Numbered from the stretch's first letter, positions 1 through 9,582 are shown. The stretch is DNA of 64,000 bases from Campylobacter sp. RM16704 (GCF_000816245.1 NZ_CP007769.1:1334464-1398463), one strand, 5' to 3'. A program made the numbers and translations. The notes: generated from the sequence alone by a model not told the origin.

Positions 1-802
1 TTTGTGTTTTATTTATATCAATTTGTTCTGTTAAGGCTAAAAAAATATTTTTAAGTTTTTCCATAATGTTTTTTTCAAAAATATTATGGAAAATTTCTAA
101 AAAAATATTGATTTGATAAAGACTTAAAGAGAATTGTTTGATAGAATTTATATTTACATTTTGCAAGAATTGATTTTTTTCATTTTTTAATCTTTTTAAA
201 AGAATGAAAAGTAAAATTTTACAAGCCACAAAGCTTTGAATTTGACTTGGAAAATTTAAATCAATATTTTCTTGCTTATCTAAAATTTTAATGATTTTAG
301 TACTATTAAAAAATTTGGAAAAATCTCCATATAATGCTAAATTTTTAGTATAAAATTTTTCATCGTCTGTAATTTCTTTAAAATTATTAAAAAAAAGAGG
401 TAGATTATATTGCTTCGCCTTTTCAAAAGTAGGAAAAATAATCTTTAAAATTACCAAATCTTGCAAATTATTCTTAAATTTATAAATATAAAATTTTAAA
501 TCATTAATTTCAAAACCAATTCTAGTTTTATTGATAATACTGCCTATGGATTTTTTATATTGACGTTGAAAATCTTTTTTAGAAACTTTACAAGTCTTTT
601 TATCTAGAATATCATGTAGTTTATAAAGTGAAAACTGATAATAATTTTGATTTATTTTTTTATATTTAATATCACAAAAAGGACTTATACGCGTAAAAAA
701 AACACGTATTTTGTCCTTAGAATAAACAATCTTTTCTTTTTTTAAAATTTTTAAAAAATCATCATTTGGGAGTAAAAAGCGTCTTTGAACTTCATAAACC
801 AT
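1..802 (-). CDS. CYTH/CHAD-like protein, 3' end beyond the window
   Basis: The reading frame starts with ATG at 802 and stays open to base 1, about 267 codons, so the C-terminus lies outside the window. The N-terminus (MVYEVQRRFLLP) resembles the start of CYTH domains, which bind triphosphates or polyphosphate, but the usual ExExK motif is degenerate (E-V-Q-R-R). From about residue 185 the sequence is basic and helical with many Lys/Phe/Leu, as in CHAD domains. The start lies just past the perR stop, with one base between, so the two genes are probably co-transcribed. The domain assignment is inference from overall pattern. The protein could instead be a lineage-specific protein without these folds. 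Confidence 0.5.
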   Translation of the reverse strand, partial: MVYEVQRRFLLPNDDFLKILKKEKIVYSKDKIRVFFTRISPFCDIKYKKINQNYYQFSLYKLHDILDKKTCKVSKKDFQRQYKKSIGSIINKTRIGFEINDLKFYIYKFKNNLQDLVILKIIFPTFEKAKQYNLPLFFNNFKEITDDEKFYTKNLALYGDFSKFFNSTKIIKILDKQENIDLNFPSQIQSFVACKILLFILLKRLKNEKNQFLQNVNINSIKQFSLSLYQINIFLEIFHNIFEKNIMEKLKNIFLALTEQIDINKTQ

Positions 803-803
803 T

Positions 804-1217
804 TTATTTTTTGCAATTTTTGCAACCATTTACATAAGCAAATACACCTAAATAATCAATAATATTTCCTATTTTTTTTTCAAGATTTTCTTGATATTGG
901 CTAAGTCCACTATCTTCGTAACATACATCCTCTATATGATTACATTTATTACAAACCACATGAATATGAGGATATTCATAAATGTCATAACAAGTTTTTT
1001 GATTTAGAGTATTAATTTCTACTACTAAACCCTGCTCTTTTAGAGTATTTAAATTTTTATACACTGTAGCTAAAGAAATCGATGGATATTCTTCTTTAAT
1101 ACTTTCATACAAAGATTCGATATTAGGATGTTCATGGCGTTGTAAAATTTTTAAAATGCAAAGTCTTTGTGGAGTAGCTTTTAAATCACAATTTTTAAGC
1201 ATTTGAATAAGTTCCAT
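804..1217 (-). CDS. perR: Peroxide-responsive repressor PerR (Fur family)
   Basis: Fur-family metalloregulator of 137 aa. Residues 1-75 form the winged helix (TPQR near 15-18, LATVYKNL near 49-56). The dimer/metal domain carries H84-I-H86, C89-x-x-C92 and C132-x-x-C135, the structural zinc site of PerR/Fur proteins. In Campylobacter, PerR represses peroxide-defence genes such as katA and ahpC and is inactivated by metal-catalysed oxidation of histidines. I prefer PerR to Fur because of the neighbouring dxs/fliH gene order, which I recall for C. jejuni perR, and the PerR-like short N-terminus. It lies 80 bases after dxs and has its own -10 (TATACT) and a GGGAGAA ribosome site. Confidence 0.85.
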   Translation of the reverse strand: MELIQMLKNCDLKATPQRLCILKILQRHEHPNIESLYESIKEEYPSISLATVYKNLNTLKEQGLVVEINTLNQKTCYDIYEYPHIHVVCNKCNHIEDVCYEDSGLSQYQENLEKKIGNIIDYLGVFAYVNGCKNCKK

Positions 1218-1242
1218 AATAATTCTCCCATATTTTTTACTT

Positions 1243-1248
1243 AGTATA
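1243..1248 (-). promoter_or_regulatory. -10 element of perR promoter
   Basis: On the minus strand this reads TATACT, preceded by an A/T-rich stretch, 26 bases before the perR ATG. The ribosome site GGGAGAA is at 1223-1229. A promoter here would let perR be expressed, and possibly autoregulated, separately from dxs. I did not see a confident PerR box. Confidence 0.5.
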
Positions 1249-1297
1249 ACAATTTTTTTATAAAAAAATAATTATATTAAAGGATATTTTTTATCTT

Positions 1298-3127
1298 TTA
1301 ATAAAGTTTAATTTTTTGGCATATTGAATTTACATCAAGTTCTAAAAATTGTTCTACTTCGCTAGTTTTACCATGAGTTATAAAATGATCTTCATATTCA
1401 AAACTTACTAATTTTATATGATGTAAGTTTTCTCTTTGCAAAAAACTAGCTATTAAACTAGTCACACCACCTATTTTAACATTATCTGAAAAAACAAACC
1501 AAGTTTTTGTGTTTTTAGCTAATTGCTTTAAAAGATCTTCATCTAATGGTTTTACAAAAACCAAATCCACCAAGCTTGCATAATTTTTTCCTATTTCATC
1601 CAATACAAGCTTTGCTTTTCCCACACCTTGTCCAAAACCCAAAAAAATTTTATCACTATGTTCTTTAGATAAAATTTGAGCTTTACCCAGTTTAATTTCG
1701 CAAGGAATAAAGTCATTATTTAACAAAAAACTTCCTCTAGGATAACGAAAAGCAAAAACACCTTGGTGAAAATAAGCATATTCCATAATTTTTTCCATCA
1801 TAGCTTCATCTCTTGGAGCAGCAATAGTAATATTTGGAATAGCACTTAAAAAGCTTACATCAAAGACACCTTGGTGAGTTTCTCCATCTTCTCCTACAAT
1901 ACCTGCTCTATCCATTGCAATAACCACATCTAAATTCATAATTGCACAATCATGAATAACTTGATCATATGCTCTTTGCATAAATGTACTATAAATAGCT
2001 ATATAAGGTTTAAAACCCTCTTTAGCCATAGCTGCCATTGAAGTGACTGCGTGTTGTTCTGCTATAGCTACATCCCAAAAGCGTTCCGGATATTTTTCTA
2101 TTAATTTATCAAGTCCAGTGCCACTTGGCATAGCAGCAGTAACACCAACTATGTTTTCATATTTTTGAGCTAAACCTAAAAGTATATTTGAGAAAATTTC
2201 GGTCGCATTTTTCTTATTTAAGTTTTGCTTTAAATTTTCTCCATTGCTCCTATCAAATGCACCAACTCCATGCCATTTTGAATTTTTACCTTCAGCTAAT
2301 GCATAGCCCTTACCTTTAGTAGTTTGTGCATGAACCACACAAGGTTTATTCATAGCTTTAGCTTGGTTTAGTGCATTAATAATCTCATTTAAATTATGTC
2401 CATCTATAGGACCTATATATTCAAGTCCTAGTTCTTCAAACAAAAGTCCTGGTGTAATAAGCCTAAGACTTTCTTCAAAACGTTTTGCCATATAAGATGT
2501 ACCTTGAGGAAAATATTCTAAAATATTTTCTATGCGTTTTTTAAATTTTTGATAAAACTGTGTTGCCATAGCTTGTGAAAGATATTTTGAAATAGCTCCT
2601 ATAGGTTTTGAAATACTCATTTCGTTGTCATTTAAAATAATTACACAAGGATATTCTCTATCACCAAGTTCATTTAAGGCTTCATAAGCCATTCCTGCAC
2701 TTAATGCACCATCACCTATTAAAACTACTGGCAAACGATTTTCTTTTTTTAATCTTATAGCCTTACATGCTCCAACAGCTAAAGATATAGAGGTGCTTGA
2801 ATGCCCTGCTACAAAATAATCCCCTTCATCAGGTTTTGTATAACCGCTCAAGCCATTAAATTGTCTTAATGTGTGAAAATTACTAATTTTATTACTTAAA
2901 AGCTTATGAGGATAAGATTGATGTGAAACATCAAAAATAAAAGGATCTTTTTGCACATCAAAAACATAATGCATTCCTATACTAAGCTCTACAACTCCTA
3001 AATTTGAAGATAAATGTCCTCCGTTTTTACTTACCGTATCTATAATAATCTCACGAAAATTACAAGCTAAATTCTCTAATTCTTTTATTTGCATATTTTT
3101 AATATTTAAGTTAGTTAAATCTATCAT
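1298..3127 (-). CDS. dxs: 1-deoxy-D-xylulose-5-phosphate synthase
   Basis: Thiamine-diphosphate enzyme condensing pyruvate and glyceraldehyde 3-phosphate, the first step of the MEP isoprenoid pathway and a source of thiamine and pyridoxal precursors. At 609 aa it has the usual length. The ThDP-binding motif runs from G138-D-G140 to N168. The transketolase Pyr domain contains the catalytic-Glu segment DVAIAEQHA near 350, and a C-terminal transketolase domain follows. The start ATG overlaps the fliH stop (ATGA, 3124-3127), which implies translational coupling to the flagellar genes. It is the last gene of the long minus-strand chain before perR. Confidence 0.97.
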   Translation of the reverse strand: MIDLTNLNIKNMQIKELENLACNFREIIIDTVSKNGGHLSSNLGVVELSIGMHYVFDVQKDPFIFDVSHQSYPHKLLSNKISNFHTLRQFNGLSGYTKPDEGDYFVAGHSSTSISLAVGACKAIRLKKENRLPVVLIGDGALSAGMAYEALNELGDREYPCVIILNDNEMSISKPIGAISKYLSQAMATQFYQKFKKRIENILEYFPQGTSYMAKRFEESLRLITPGLLFEELGLEYIGPIDGHNLNEIINALNQAKAMNKPCVVHAQTTKGKGYALAEGKNSKWHGVGAFDRSNGENLKQNLNKKNATEIFSNILLGLAQKYENIVGVTAAMPSGTGLDKLIEKYPERFWDVAIAEQHAVTSMAAMAKEGFKPYIAIYSTFMQRAYDQVIHDCAIMNLDVVIAMDRAGIVGEDGETHQGVFDVSFLSAIPNITIAAPRDEAMMEKIMEYAYFHQGVFAFRYPRGSFLLNNDFIPCEIKLGKAQILSKEHSDKIFLGFGQGVGKAKLVLDEIGKNYASLVDLVFVKPLDEDLLKQLAKNTKTWFVFSDNVKIGGVTSLIASFLQRENLHHIKLVSFEYEDHFITHGKTSEVEQFLELDVNSICQKIKLY

Positions 3128-3936
3128 TCATTGACCATATTTTTTATTTTTTGTAAGCGATTATTAAGATTTGATTCTATATTGCCTGCATCAGATAATA
3201 TTAAGACACTCCCTTTACTAATAGCATCATCAAGACTAAATTTAATATTATTTTGTTCTTGCAAACGAGTTTTAACAAATTCATAATCATTGGGGCTTAA
3301 TTTTAATTCTATTTTAGTGGCATTTCTAAGTTCACTTATAAGTTCCTTAGCTAAATTTAAAGCTATAAGTGATGAATTCTCCTCTAATTCTTTTGCAATA
3401 ACTTCTTTTGCAATAACTACAGCAGTATCCGCCAATTCTTTTTCATTCTTAGATAAAAATTCATTCAAAGTTTGCACCGTATTTTCAAGCTTTTCGACAC
3501 TTTTAAGATACTTATCTCTTAAAGTTTCTAGTTCATTTTCAAATTTTTTTTGTGCCTGTTCATAGCCTTCTTTGGTATATTTTTCCTTTGCATGTTCTAA
3601 TTCCGAATTTAGTCGATTATTAAATTCAGCCTCTTGACTTTCTATTTGCATTTGAAGTTTAATGATATTTCCAGACATTTCATCAGTTTTCTTTAGCAAA
3701 TCTTCTACAAAGTCGGGTTGAATTTGAGGTTGAGTAGACTGGGTTTGATTTTCTACTACAATCAAATCCTCTGTAATTGTATTATCTTGCGTAGGAAGAG
3801 GTTTGGTTGCTTGTTGAATTTCCTCTATATTTGACTCTCCGCTTGGAGTCATTTCACTCATTACTTTAAAATGATATCCTTCTATAACATGACTTGCTAT
3901 ATTATTTGTTGAAACTACATTAGTTAATTTTGCCAT
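3124..3936 (-). CDS. fliH: Flagellar export apparatus protein FliH
   Basis: Negative regulator and stator-like partner of the flagellar export ATPase FliI, linking it to the C-ring. The 270-aa protein has a variable acidic N-terminus, a long coiled coil at about residues 80-180 rich in Glu, Lys and Leu, and a C-terminal FliH/V-ATPase E-like domain (VVIAKEVIAKELEEN onward). It sits 4 bases after fliG and overlaps dxs by 4 bases. The family is poorly conserved, so the call leans on the fliF-fliG-fliH order as well as the sequence. Confidence 0.9.
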   Translation of the reverse strand: MAKLTNVVSTNNIASHVIEGYHFKVMSEMTPSGESNIEEIQQATKPLPTQDNTITEDLIVVENQTQSTQPQIQPDFVEDLLKKTDEMSGNIIKLQMQIESQEAEFNNRLNSELEHAKEKYTKEGYEQAQKKFENELETLRDKYLKSVEKLENTVQTLNEFLSKNEKELADTAVVIAKEVIAKELEENSSLIALNLAKELISELRNATKIELKLSPNDYEFVKTRLQEQNNIKFSLDDAISKGSVLILSDAGNIESNLNNRLQKIKNMVNE

Positions 3937-3940
3937 TATC

Positions 3941-4969
3941 TTACTCTATCATTTCATCTGCCTCACCCACTTGGATAAGACCTTGTTCAGCAAGTTTTTG
4001 CACTACTTCCACGACTTTTCTTTGTGCTTCTTCAACATCTTTTACACGCACTGCACCTAAAAATCCCATTTCTTCGACAAAAGCTTCAGCTGCACGTGTA
4101 GACATATTAGACATAAATTTTTGCTTCAAATCTTCACTTGCACCTTTTAAACCTACCATTAAATCACGCTTATCAGCCGCTTTTAAAACTTCTCTAATTG
4201 CATTGGTGCTAAGTTGAGAAATATCATCAAAAGTAAACATCAAGTCTTTAATAGTTGTCGCAAGTTTTTCATCACTTTGCTCAATATAAGAAAGCGTTGT
4301 TTTAGAGGCTTTTTGACCTAAGCGATTAAGTACTTCCGCAACTGCTCTTGGACCACCCACTTCAACTTTGTAAGAAGTAAGGCTTTCAAGCTTACTTTCA
4401 AGCACAGCAGAAACTCTTTTGATGATTGACGGTGAAATATCTCCAAGATTTGCCATTCTTATTACAACTTCAGCTCTTAACTCATCACTAAAATACTCCA
4501 AAGTCTCAGCAGCTTGAGTAGTATCCATATGTGCTAAAATCAAAGCTATAGTTTGTGGGTGCTCTTTAATGATAAAATCTGCAAGTTGTTGTGGTTTAAT
4601 TTGAGAAAGATAAGCAAAATTTTGGTTATTTTCCATACTTTTGGTAAGTTTTTCCAAAATTTTATTGGCAATTTCAGGACCAAAAGTTCTAAATAAAATT
4701 TCTTTTGCATATTCCAAACCGCCACTTTTAAGGTATTGACTTGATTGAAGTAGAGTATAAAATTCTTCAAGAACAGCAGTAGCAACTGGTTTATCTACAT
4801 TTTTTGCTAAAGCAATATAGCGAGAAATTTCAGTGATAACATTAATATCCATATGAGAAAACAAAACTGTCGTTACATCTTCTCCAAGTTGAATTAAAAA
4901 AATTGCGACCTTTTCTGGCATTGAAAGGTCATCATAAACCATTTTTTGTTCTTCGCTAAGCTTTATCAT
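3941..4969 (-). CDS. fliG: Flagellar motor switch protein FliG
   Basis: Rotor protein of the C-ring that binds FliF through its N-terminal domain, FliM through its middle domain, and the stator MotA through its C-terminal domain. At 342 aa it has the normal length. The middle-domain EHPQ motif (IIKEHPQTIALIL) and the charged C-terminal torque helix near residues 285-315 (DLMVGLKGASEDLKQKF) are visible. The start overlaps the fliF stop by one base (TAATG). An aromatic-rich reading frame inside this gene in another frame is a shadow. Confidence 0.97.
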   Translation of the reverse strand: MIKLSEEQKMVYDDLSMPEKVAIFLIQLGEDVTTVLFSHMDINVITEISRYIALAKNVDKPVATAVLEEFYTLLQSSQYLKSGGLEYAKEILFRTFGPEIANKILEKLTKSMENNQNFAYLSQIKPQQLADFIIKEHPQTIALILAHMDTTQAAETLEYFSDELRAEVVIRMANLGDISPSIIKRVSAVLESKLESLTSYKVEVGGPRAVAEVLNRLGQKASKTTLSYIEQSDEKLATTIKDLMFTFDDISQLSTNAIREVLKAADKRDLMVGLKGASEDLKQKFMSNMSTRAAEAFVEEMGFLGAVRVKDVEEAQRKVVEVVQKLAEQGLIQVGEADEMIE

Positions 4970-6654
4970 TAAATATCCTTCTCTCCGAATTCAGCTTCAT
5001 TTTCAACAAGTTTTTGCAATAACAAAGCAACTTCTTCACTTTTTTCATTCGCAAGAGCTCTTAATTTTTCTAGTAAGACATCATATTGTAATGCGTCTTC
5101 ATCAAAATTATCTCCAAATCCAAGTTGCTCTTCCACTTTTCTTCGTGCTGCATTAAATTTCTCAATTGCATCTTCAGCTTCATCAATAATTTGCCCTTCT
5201 TTTCCTTCCATTTCTTCTTCAAGCTTGATATCTGAGAGCATTTTTTGCGAAAAAGGAACAATAACTTTCTTGTAAAAAATAAAGAGTAAAATTGCAGCAA
5301 ATACATACTTAACAGGTGGAATAAACGGCTCAACAAATCTTGAATAAAAAGTTTGAACTTTGTTTTCAACCTTAGCTGTTCTATGAAATTCCAAATTATT
5401 TACTTCAACTGCATCACCTCTAGCAAGATTAAATCCTATAGCACCTTTAGTTAGATTTTCAATAGCTTGTATCTCCTTATCATTCAAAGGAACATATTCA
5501 TTTGTTACATTTCCCTGATCATCTGTAACAACCTTATACTTACCATCCACTACAACTGCAGCTGAAATCCTTTTTACAGTTGCAAACTGCTTAGTAGTAT
5601 TGGTGATTTTTTTAGAAATTTCGTTATTAGTAGTAGTTTGATTCTTAGTATAAATTTCACGCTTATCTTTACCATCTAAACCTTCTACAGGACCAATATT
5701 TGAAACCGCTCCAGGTACACCCTGAATTTCTTTATCTTTATATCCTTCCTTATGTTCTTCTAAAGTTTGTTCGCTACGCACAACAGTATTTGGATCATAA
5801 AATTCACTTTGAGATTCTTCTTTAGAAAAATCATAATCAATGCTAACCTTTGCCACTACTCTATCATATCCCCCAGCAAAGGGAGCAATAGAAGCAATAA
5901 TTTTTTGTTCTAATTCATACTCTTGATCTCGTTTATATTTAATTTGTGCTGCAATTAAATCACTTTCAAAAGCACCTTCATCATCCAAAGGAATACCTTT
6001 TTGATCCATTATTTTTACGTTTTCAGGTGTAAGTTTTGTAACAGAAGAAGCAATTAGATTTTTAATTCCCATGATTTGCTTTTTATTAAGTTTTAAGCCC
6101 TCTTTAATTGTTAAGGCAACAGAAGCAGTTGGTGGCACTTGTTGCTTAGTAAAAAGTGTATCTTTGGCAAAAGCAATATGTACAGTTGCACTATGTATAG
6201 GTTCTAAACTTTCAATAGTTCTTGCAAGTTCACCTTCTAATGCTCTTTGATATTTTACCTTTTGTTCAGCTTCAGTTGCACCAAATTCTTGTTTATTAAA
6301 AAGCTCAAAACCTACTTTATTGTCTTTTGGGAGCAATCCTGCTGAAGCAACTGCTAAACGCTGTTTGTAGACTTGATCATTTGGAACTAAAATAGTTCCT
6401 TCGTTACGCAAAATATAAGGAACTCCGCTTTTTTCAAGCTGAGTCACTATCATTGCTGAATCACTTGTATTAGCATTTTCAAATAATACCGAATATCCAG
6501 CTTCACTAGCAACCGTAGAACCACTTCTAAAAAGGGTTAAAAACACTAAAAATCCAACTACAACTACAATAGAAGCAGCAATAATAATACGCTGTCTTAA
6601 ACTTAAATTCTGATAAAGCTGACCTACTTGGTGCAGTATAGTTTTATAATCCAT
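4969..6654 (-). CDS. fliF: Flagellar MS-ring protein FliF
   Basis: Inner-membrane ring protein on which the flagellar basal body and export gate assemble. It has 561 aa. A first membrane segment lies near residues 24-44 (IIIAASIVVVVGFLVFLTL), followed by the periplasmic YscJ/FliF domains with the ERELARTIE-like segment near 140. A second membrane segment is near 450-470, and the acidic cytoplasmic tail binds FliG. It is followed directly by fliG and fliH. In C. jejuni early flagellar genes feed back on sigma-54 regulation. I see no sigma-54 site here, which fits transcription from the upstream housekeeping genes. Confidence 0.97.
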   Translation of the reverse strand: MDYKTILHQVGQLYQNLSLRQRIIIAASIVVVVGFLVFLTLFRSGSTVASEAGYSVLFENANTSDSAMIVTQLEKSGVPYILRNEGTILVPNDQVYKQRLAVASAGLLPKDNKVGFELFNKQEFGATEAEQKVKYQRALEGELARTIESLEPIHSATVHIAFAKDTLFTKQQVPPTASVALTIKEGLKLNKKQIMGIKNLIASSVTKLTPENVKIMDQKGIPLDDEGAFESDLIAAQIKYKRDQEYELEQKIIASIAPFAGGYDRVVAKVSIDYDFSKEESQSEFYDPNTVVRSEQTLEEHKEGYKDKEIQGVPGAVSNIGPVEGLDGKDKREIYTKNQTTTNNEISKKITNTTKQFATVKRISAAVVVDGKYKVVTDDQGNVTNEYVPLNDKEIQAIENLTKGAIGFNLARGDAVEVNNLEFHRTAKVENKVQTFYSRFVEPFIPPVKYVFAAILLFIFYKKVIVPFSQKMLSDIKLEEEMEGKEGQIIDEAEDAIEKFNAARRKVEEQLGFGDNFDEDALQYDVLLEKLRALANEKSEEVALLLQKLVENEAEFGEKDI

Positions 6655-6668
6655 TTATTTCCCATAAA

Positions 6669-7760
6669 TTAAAAAATTTTAGAAAACTCTTCGAAAAACC
6701 TTGAATTTTCATATGCCGTACCTATGCTTATACGTACAGCATTTAAACCATAACTTTGTAAATTTCTTATTATTATACCGTTTTTAAGCAATTTTTCAGA
6801 TAAATCTGCACTATTTTTTTCATCAAAAAAATAAGTGATAAAATTTGTATAACTTGGAATATATTTTATTTGATGTTTTTCTGCAAATTCTTCATAAATT
6901 TTCATTTGTGAAAAATTATTTTCTAAAGTTCTTTGTATAAAATCCTTATCACTTAAAGCTGCAACAGCTGCTTTTAAACTTAAATTTGTCACATTAAAAG
7001 GAGCTCGTAATTTATAAAAAGTACTAATAATTTCTTTAGAAGCAATACCATAGCCCACTCTCATACCACCTAAACCATAAAGTTTAGAAAAAGTTCCCAA
7101 ATACACTGCATTTGCATATTTATCAATTAATTCTTTTGGGTTAATATGTTTTTTACTATCTTTAAATGATGCAAATTCATTATATGCTCCATCAATAGCT
7201 ACCAAGCAATCCTCATCAATTTTTTCTAAGAAATCATAAACATCCTTTACATCTAAGCACTCTCCTAAAGGATTATTTGGTAAACATAAAAAAATCACTT
7301 TTATTTCATTTTTATGTTTTTGATAAAGCTCATAAAGTTGATTTAAATCATGGGTTATGCTTAAAGTTTTATAAACTTTAGCTCCAAGTTGTTTTGCATA
7401 AATCTCATACATTGCAAAACTAACTCCACATTGTAAATAAGCCTTAGAATGATCAAGCTTTGCATGTACAATATATTCAATAATTTGATCACTTCCACTT
7501 CCTATGATGAGATTTTCATTTAAAATATCATATTTTTGTACCAAAGCTTGCTTTAATTCACTCATAGTATCATCAGGATATAAATGAGCTAAATGTGCAT
7601 TATTTGCAATAGCATCTTTAGCTTTAAGGCTTGTTCCATATGGATTTTCATTGCTTGCTAATTTAATGACTTCTTTTAAACCAAATTCTTTAGCAATTAA
7701 ATCCATATCCTTACCACTTTCATAAGTTTTAATAGCTTCTAAAAAAGGATTAAATTTCAT
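6669..7760 (-). CDS. hisC: Histidinol-phosphate aminotransferase
   Basis: PLP enzyme of histidine biosynthesis that converts imidazole-acetol phosphate to histidinol phosphate. HisC enzymes often also act on aromatic amino acids, which suits its place after pheA. The PLP lysine lies in TFSKLYGLGGMRVGY and the substrate-contact arginine in VRISIGT near the end. I start the gene at ATG 7760 (363 aa) because AGGAG lies 6 bases upstream. The longer frame from 7787 adds nine residues with no ribosome site. The start overlaps the end of pheA by 11 bases. Confidence 0.93.
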   Translation of the reverse strand: MKFNPFLEAIKTYESGKDMDLIAKEFGLKEVIKLASNENPYGTSLKAKDAIANNAHLAHLYPDDTMSELKQALVQKYDILNENLIIGSGSDQIIEYIVHAKLDHSKAYLQCGVSFAMYEIYAKQLGAKVYKTLSITHDLNQLYELYQKHKNEIKVIFLCLPNNPLGECLDVKDVYDFLEKIDEDCLVAIDGAYNEFASFKDSKKHINPKELIDKYANAVYLGTFSKLYGLGGMRVGYGIASKEIISTFYKLRAPFNVTNLSLKAAVAALSDKDFIQRTLENNFSQMKIYEEFAEKHQIKYIPSYTNFITYFFDEKNSADLSEKLLKNGIIIRNLQSYGLNAVRISIGTAYENSRFFEEFSKIF

Positions 7761-8823
7761 TACTTTCTCCTGATAAATATGATCCAAGCCATTTTATATC
7801 ATCAGCTTTTTTTAAAACCCTTTGAACATTTTCATCATCAATATGTCCTTCAAAATCTATATAAAAGCTATGAATAAATTCTCTAGTTTTTACTGGACGT
7901 GATTCTAGTTTTGTGAGATTAATTCCTTCTTTTTTAAATTCATATAATAAATCACTAAGACCACCAGGTTTATGTGCAGCAAGAGCTAAAATAGAAGTTT
8001 TACAATGAGATACTTGTGGAATTTTAATATCACTTAAAATTAAAAATCTTGTCCTGTTTGCTAAATTATCTTCGATAGTTTCAAATAAAATAGGTACATT
8101 ATAAAGCTTTGCAGCAATTTTAGAACAAATTGCAGCTGAAAAAATATCCTGTGAAGCCAAATATGCTGCATGGGCTGTAGATTTACTTGCTATAAATTCT
8201 ATTTCACTTAAATCATGACTTTCTAAAAAATTTCTACACTGATTATAACCTTGAGGGTGAGAATATATGCGTTTAATATCTTTTAAATTTTCACTCATAC
8301 TTATAAAAGAATGATGTATATCCATATAAATTTCAGCAAAGATTTTTACATCTTCATATTTACCTAAACAATCAAGTGTTACCCCAACAGCTCCTGCTGT
8401 ATTGTTTTCTATAGGTACTACACCATATTTTGCTTCTTTATGAGATAATTCCTTAAAAACATCTTCTATGTTTGCAAGTGGAATATAACGACTCATTGCA
8501 CCAAAACGCGTTCTTGCTACTTGATGTGTATAGCTTCCCTCAGGCCCTAAATAAGCTATACTTTGAGGCATTTCTAAATTTCTTGAAACAGCAAAAATTT
8601 CTTGATATATAGCTTCGATTGCATTTTGATCTAATAAACCATAATTATAATTTTTAAGTCTATTTATGATAGCCCTTTCACGTTCAGGTCTATAAATACT
8701 TCCACCTAAATTTTGCTTAATTACTCCAATATCCTTTACATGAAGCATTCTTTCATTAAGCAAAGCTAAAATTTTATCATCAATAGAATCAATTTTATTG
8801 CGTAATTTTTCTATTTCTTTCAT
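7750..8823 (-). CDS. pheA: Bifunctional chorismate mutase / prephenate dehydratase
   Basis: Converts chorismate to prephenate and on to phenylpyruvate for phenylalanine synthesis. It has 357 aa in three parts. The N-terminal AroQ chorismate mutase covers about residues 1-85 (KIDSIDDKILALLNERM). The prephenate dehydratase spans about 92-270 (YLGPEGSYTHQVA; the catalytic TRF triplet is in NRTRFLIL). A C-terminal ACT domain (KLESRPVKTREF) gives feedback control by phenylalanine. It overlaps the HAD gene by 4 bases and hisC by 11, so all three are probably translated in a coupled way. Confidence 0.96.
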   Translation of the reverse strand: MKEIEKLRNKIDSIDDKILALLNERMLHVKDIGVIKQNLGGSIYRPERERAIINRLKNYNYGLLDQNAIEAIYQEIFAVSRNLEMPQSIAYLGPEGSYTHQVARTRFGAMSRYIPLANIEDVFKELSHKEAKYGVVPIENNTAGAVGVTLDCLGKYEDVKIFAEIYMDIHHSFISMSENLKDIKRIYSHPQGYNQCRNFLESHDLSEIEFIASKSTAHAAYLASQDIFSAAICSKIAAKLYNVPILFETIEDNLANRTRFLILSDIKIPQVSHCKTSILALAAHKPGGLSDLLYEFKKEGINLTKLESRPVKTREFIHSFYIDFEGHIDDENVQRVLKKADDIKWLGSYLSGESNEI

Positions 8824-9581
8824 TTAAACCTCGATATATAATATTCCCTAATATTATCATATATAAAATTAAGTTTAATTGTATCCAAACCTTGAGTGTT
8901 AGAAATTTTTCCACTTAACACTAAAGCTGTTTGCATACCAAGCTCATAAGCACCGAGTAAATCACCTTTAAAGTCATCGCTAATAATCAAAATTTTTTCA
9001 AAATTTGCATTTTTATCTTGTTTTTGTAGCAATTTTAACGCACTTTCATAAAAAGTCTTGCTAGGTTTTCCTATCACTTTATAATCAAATTCATGTGCAT
9101 TTTTAAGCATAGACATAATACTTCCAACACCTGGATAAAGTCTTGAATTTTTCTTATAGATGCTACTTTCGTGCATTGCTATAGCTTGTACACCATCTTT
9201 AATATATTCTATCATGCTAGCAAAATCTTGAAATTTAAAATCATCATAACTTGCTACTAAAAAAGCTTTTGGATTTTTATAATCAAGTTCATAACCTAGT
9301 TCTTGAAGTGAATTTATAAATTCTTTTGCTCCAAAAGCTGCTATTTTGCAAGGTTTTAAATGTTCTTTTAAAACGCTAAAAGGATCAATATAAACTTTTT
9401 CATCAATCTCAAAACCTAAATTTCGCAAATGATTTAAAAAATCTAATTTTTTAGTGTTATTAGTAATAATCACATAAGGAATTTTTTCTTTATTTAAGGT
9501 TTTAATGAGTTCTAAGGCACCATTTATAGGACTTTTATCATGATCTGAAATTAAAGTTCCTTGTACATCTAAAAATAGCAT
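8820..9581 (-). CDS. NagD-type HAD-family protein with altered catalytic motif
   Basis: HAD-superfamily protein of 253 aa resembling the NagD/PGP sugar-phosphate phosphatase branch: a cap region after motif I, motif II in VIITNN, and GKPSKTFYESAL followed by an ISDDFKGD motif near the end. Motif I reads D5-V-Q7-G-T-L, whereas phosphatases have DxDGT. The second Asp, the usual general acid/base, is Gln here. The first Asp nucleophile is present. The protein may therefore be a slow phosphatase, a phosphotransferase or non-catalytic. It lies between lysA (1-base gap) and pheA (4-base overlap). The substrate is unknown. Confidence 0.8.
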   Translation of the reverse strand: MLFLDVQGTLISDHDKSPINGALELIKTLNKEKIPYVIITNNTKKLDFLNHLRNLGFEIDEKVYIDPFSVLKEHLKPCKIAAFGAKEFINSLQELGYELDYKNPKAFLVASYDDFKFQDFASMIEYIKDGVQAIAMHESSIYKKNSRLYPGVGSIMSMLKNAHEFDYKVIGKPSKTFYESALKLLQKQDKNANFEKILIISDDFKGDLLGAYELGMQTALVLSGKISNTQGLDTIKLNFIYDNIREYYISRFK

Positions 9582-9582
9582 T

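Noticed and set aside
1218..1297. PerR/Fur box in the perR leader
   Set aside because: Several A/T-rich palindromic fragments exist but none matches a known box well enough in such A/T-rich DNA.
4546..4785. Open frame inside fliG on the same strand, another frame
   Set aside because: Lies entirely within a well-supported fliG frame and has a low-complexity, Leu/Lys-rich product with no motif; a shadow frame.
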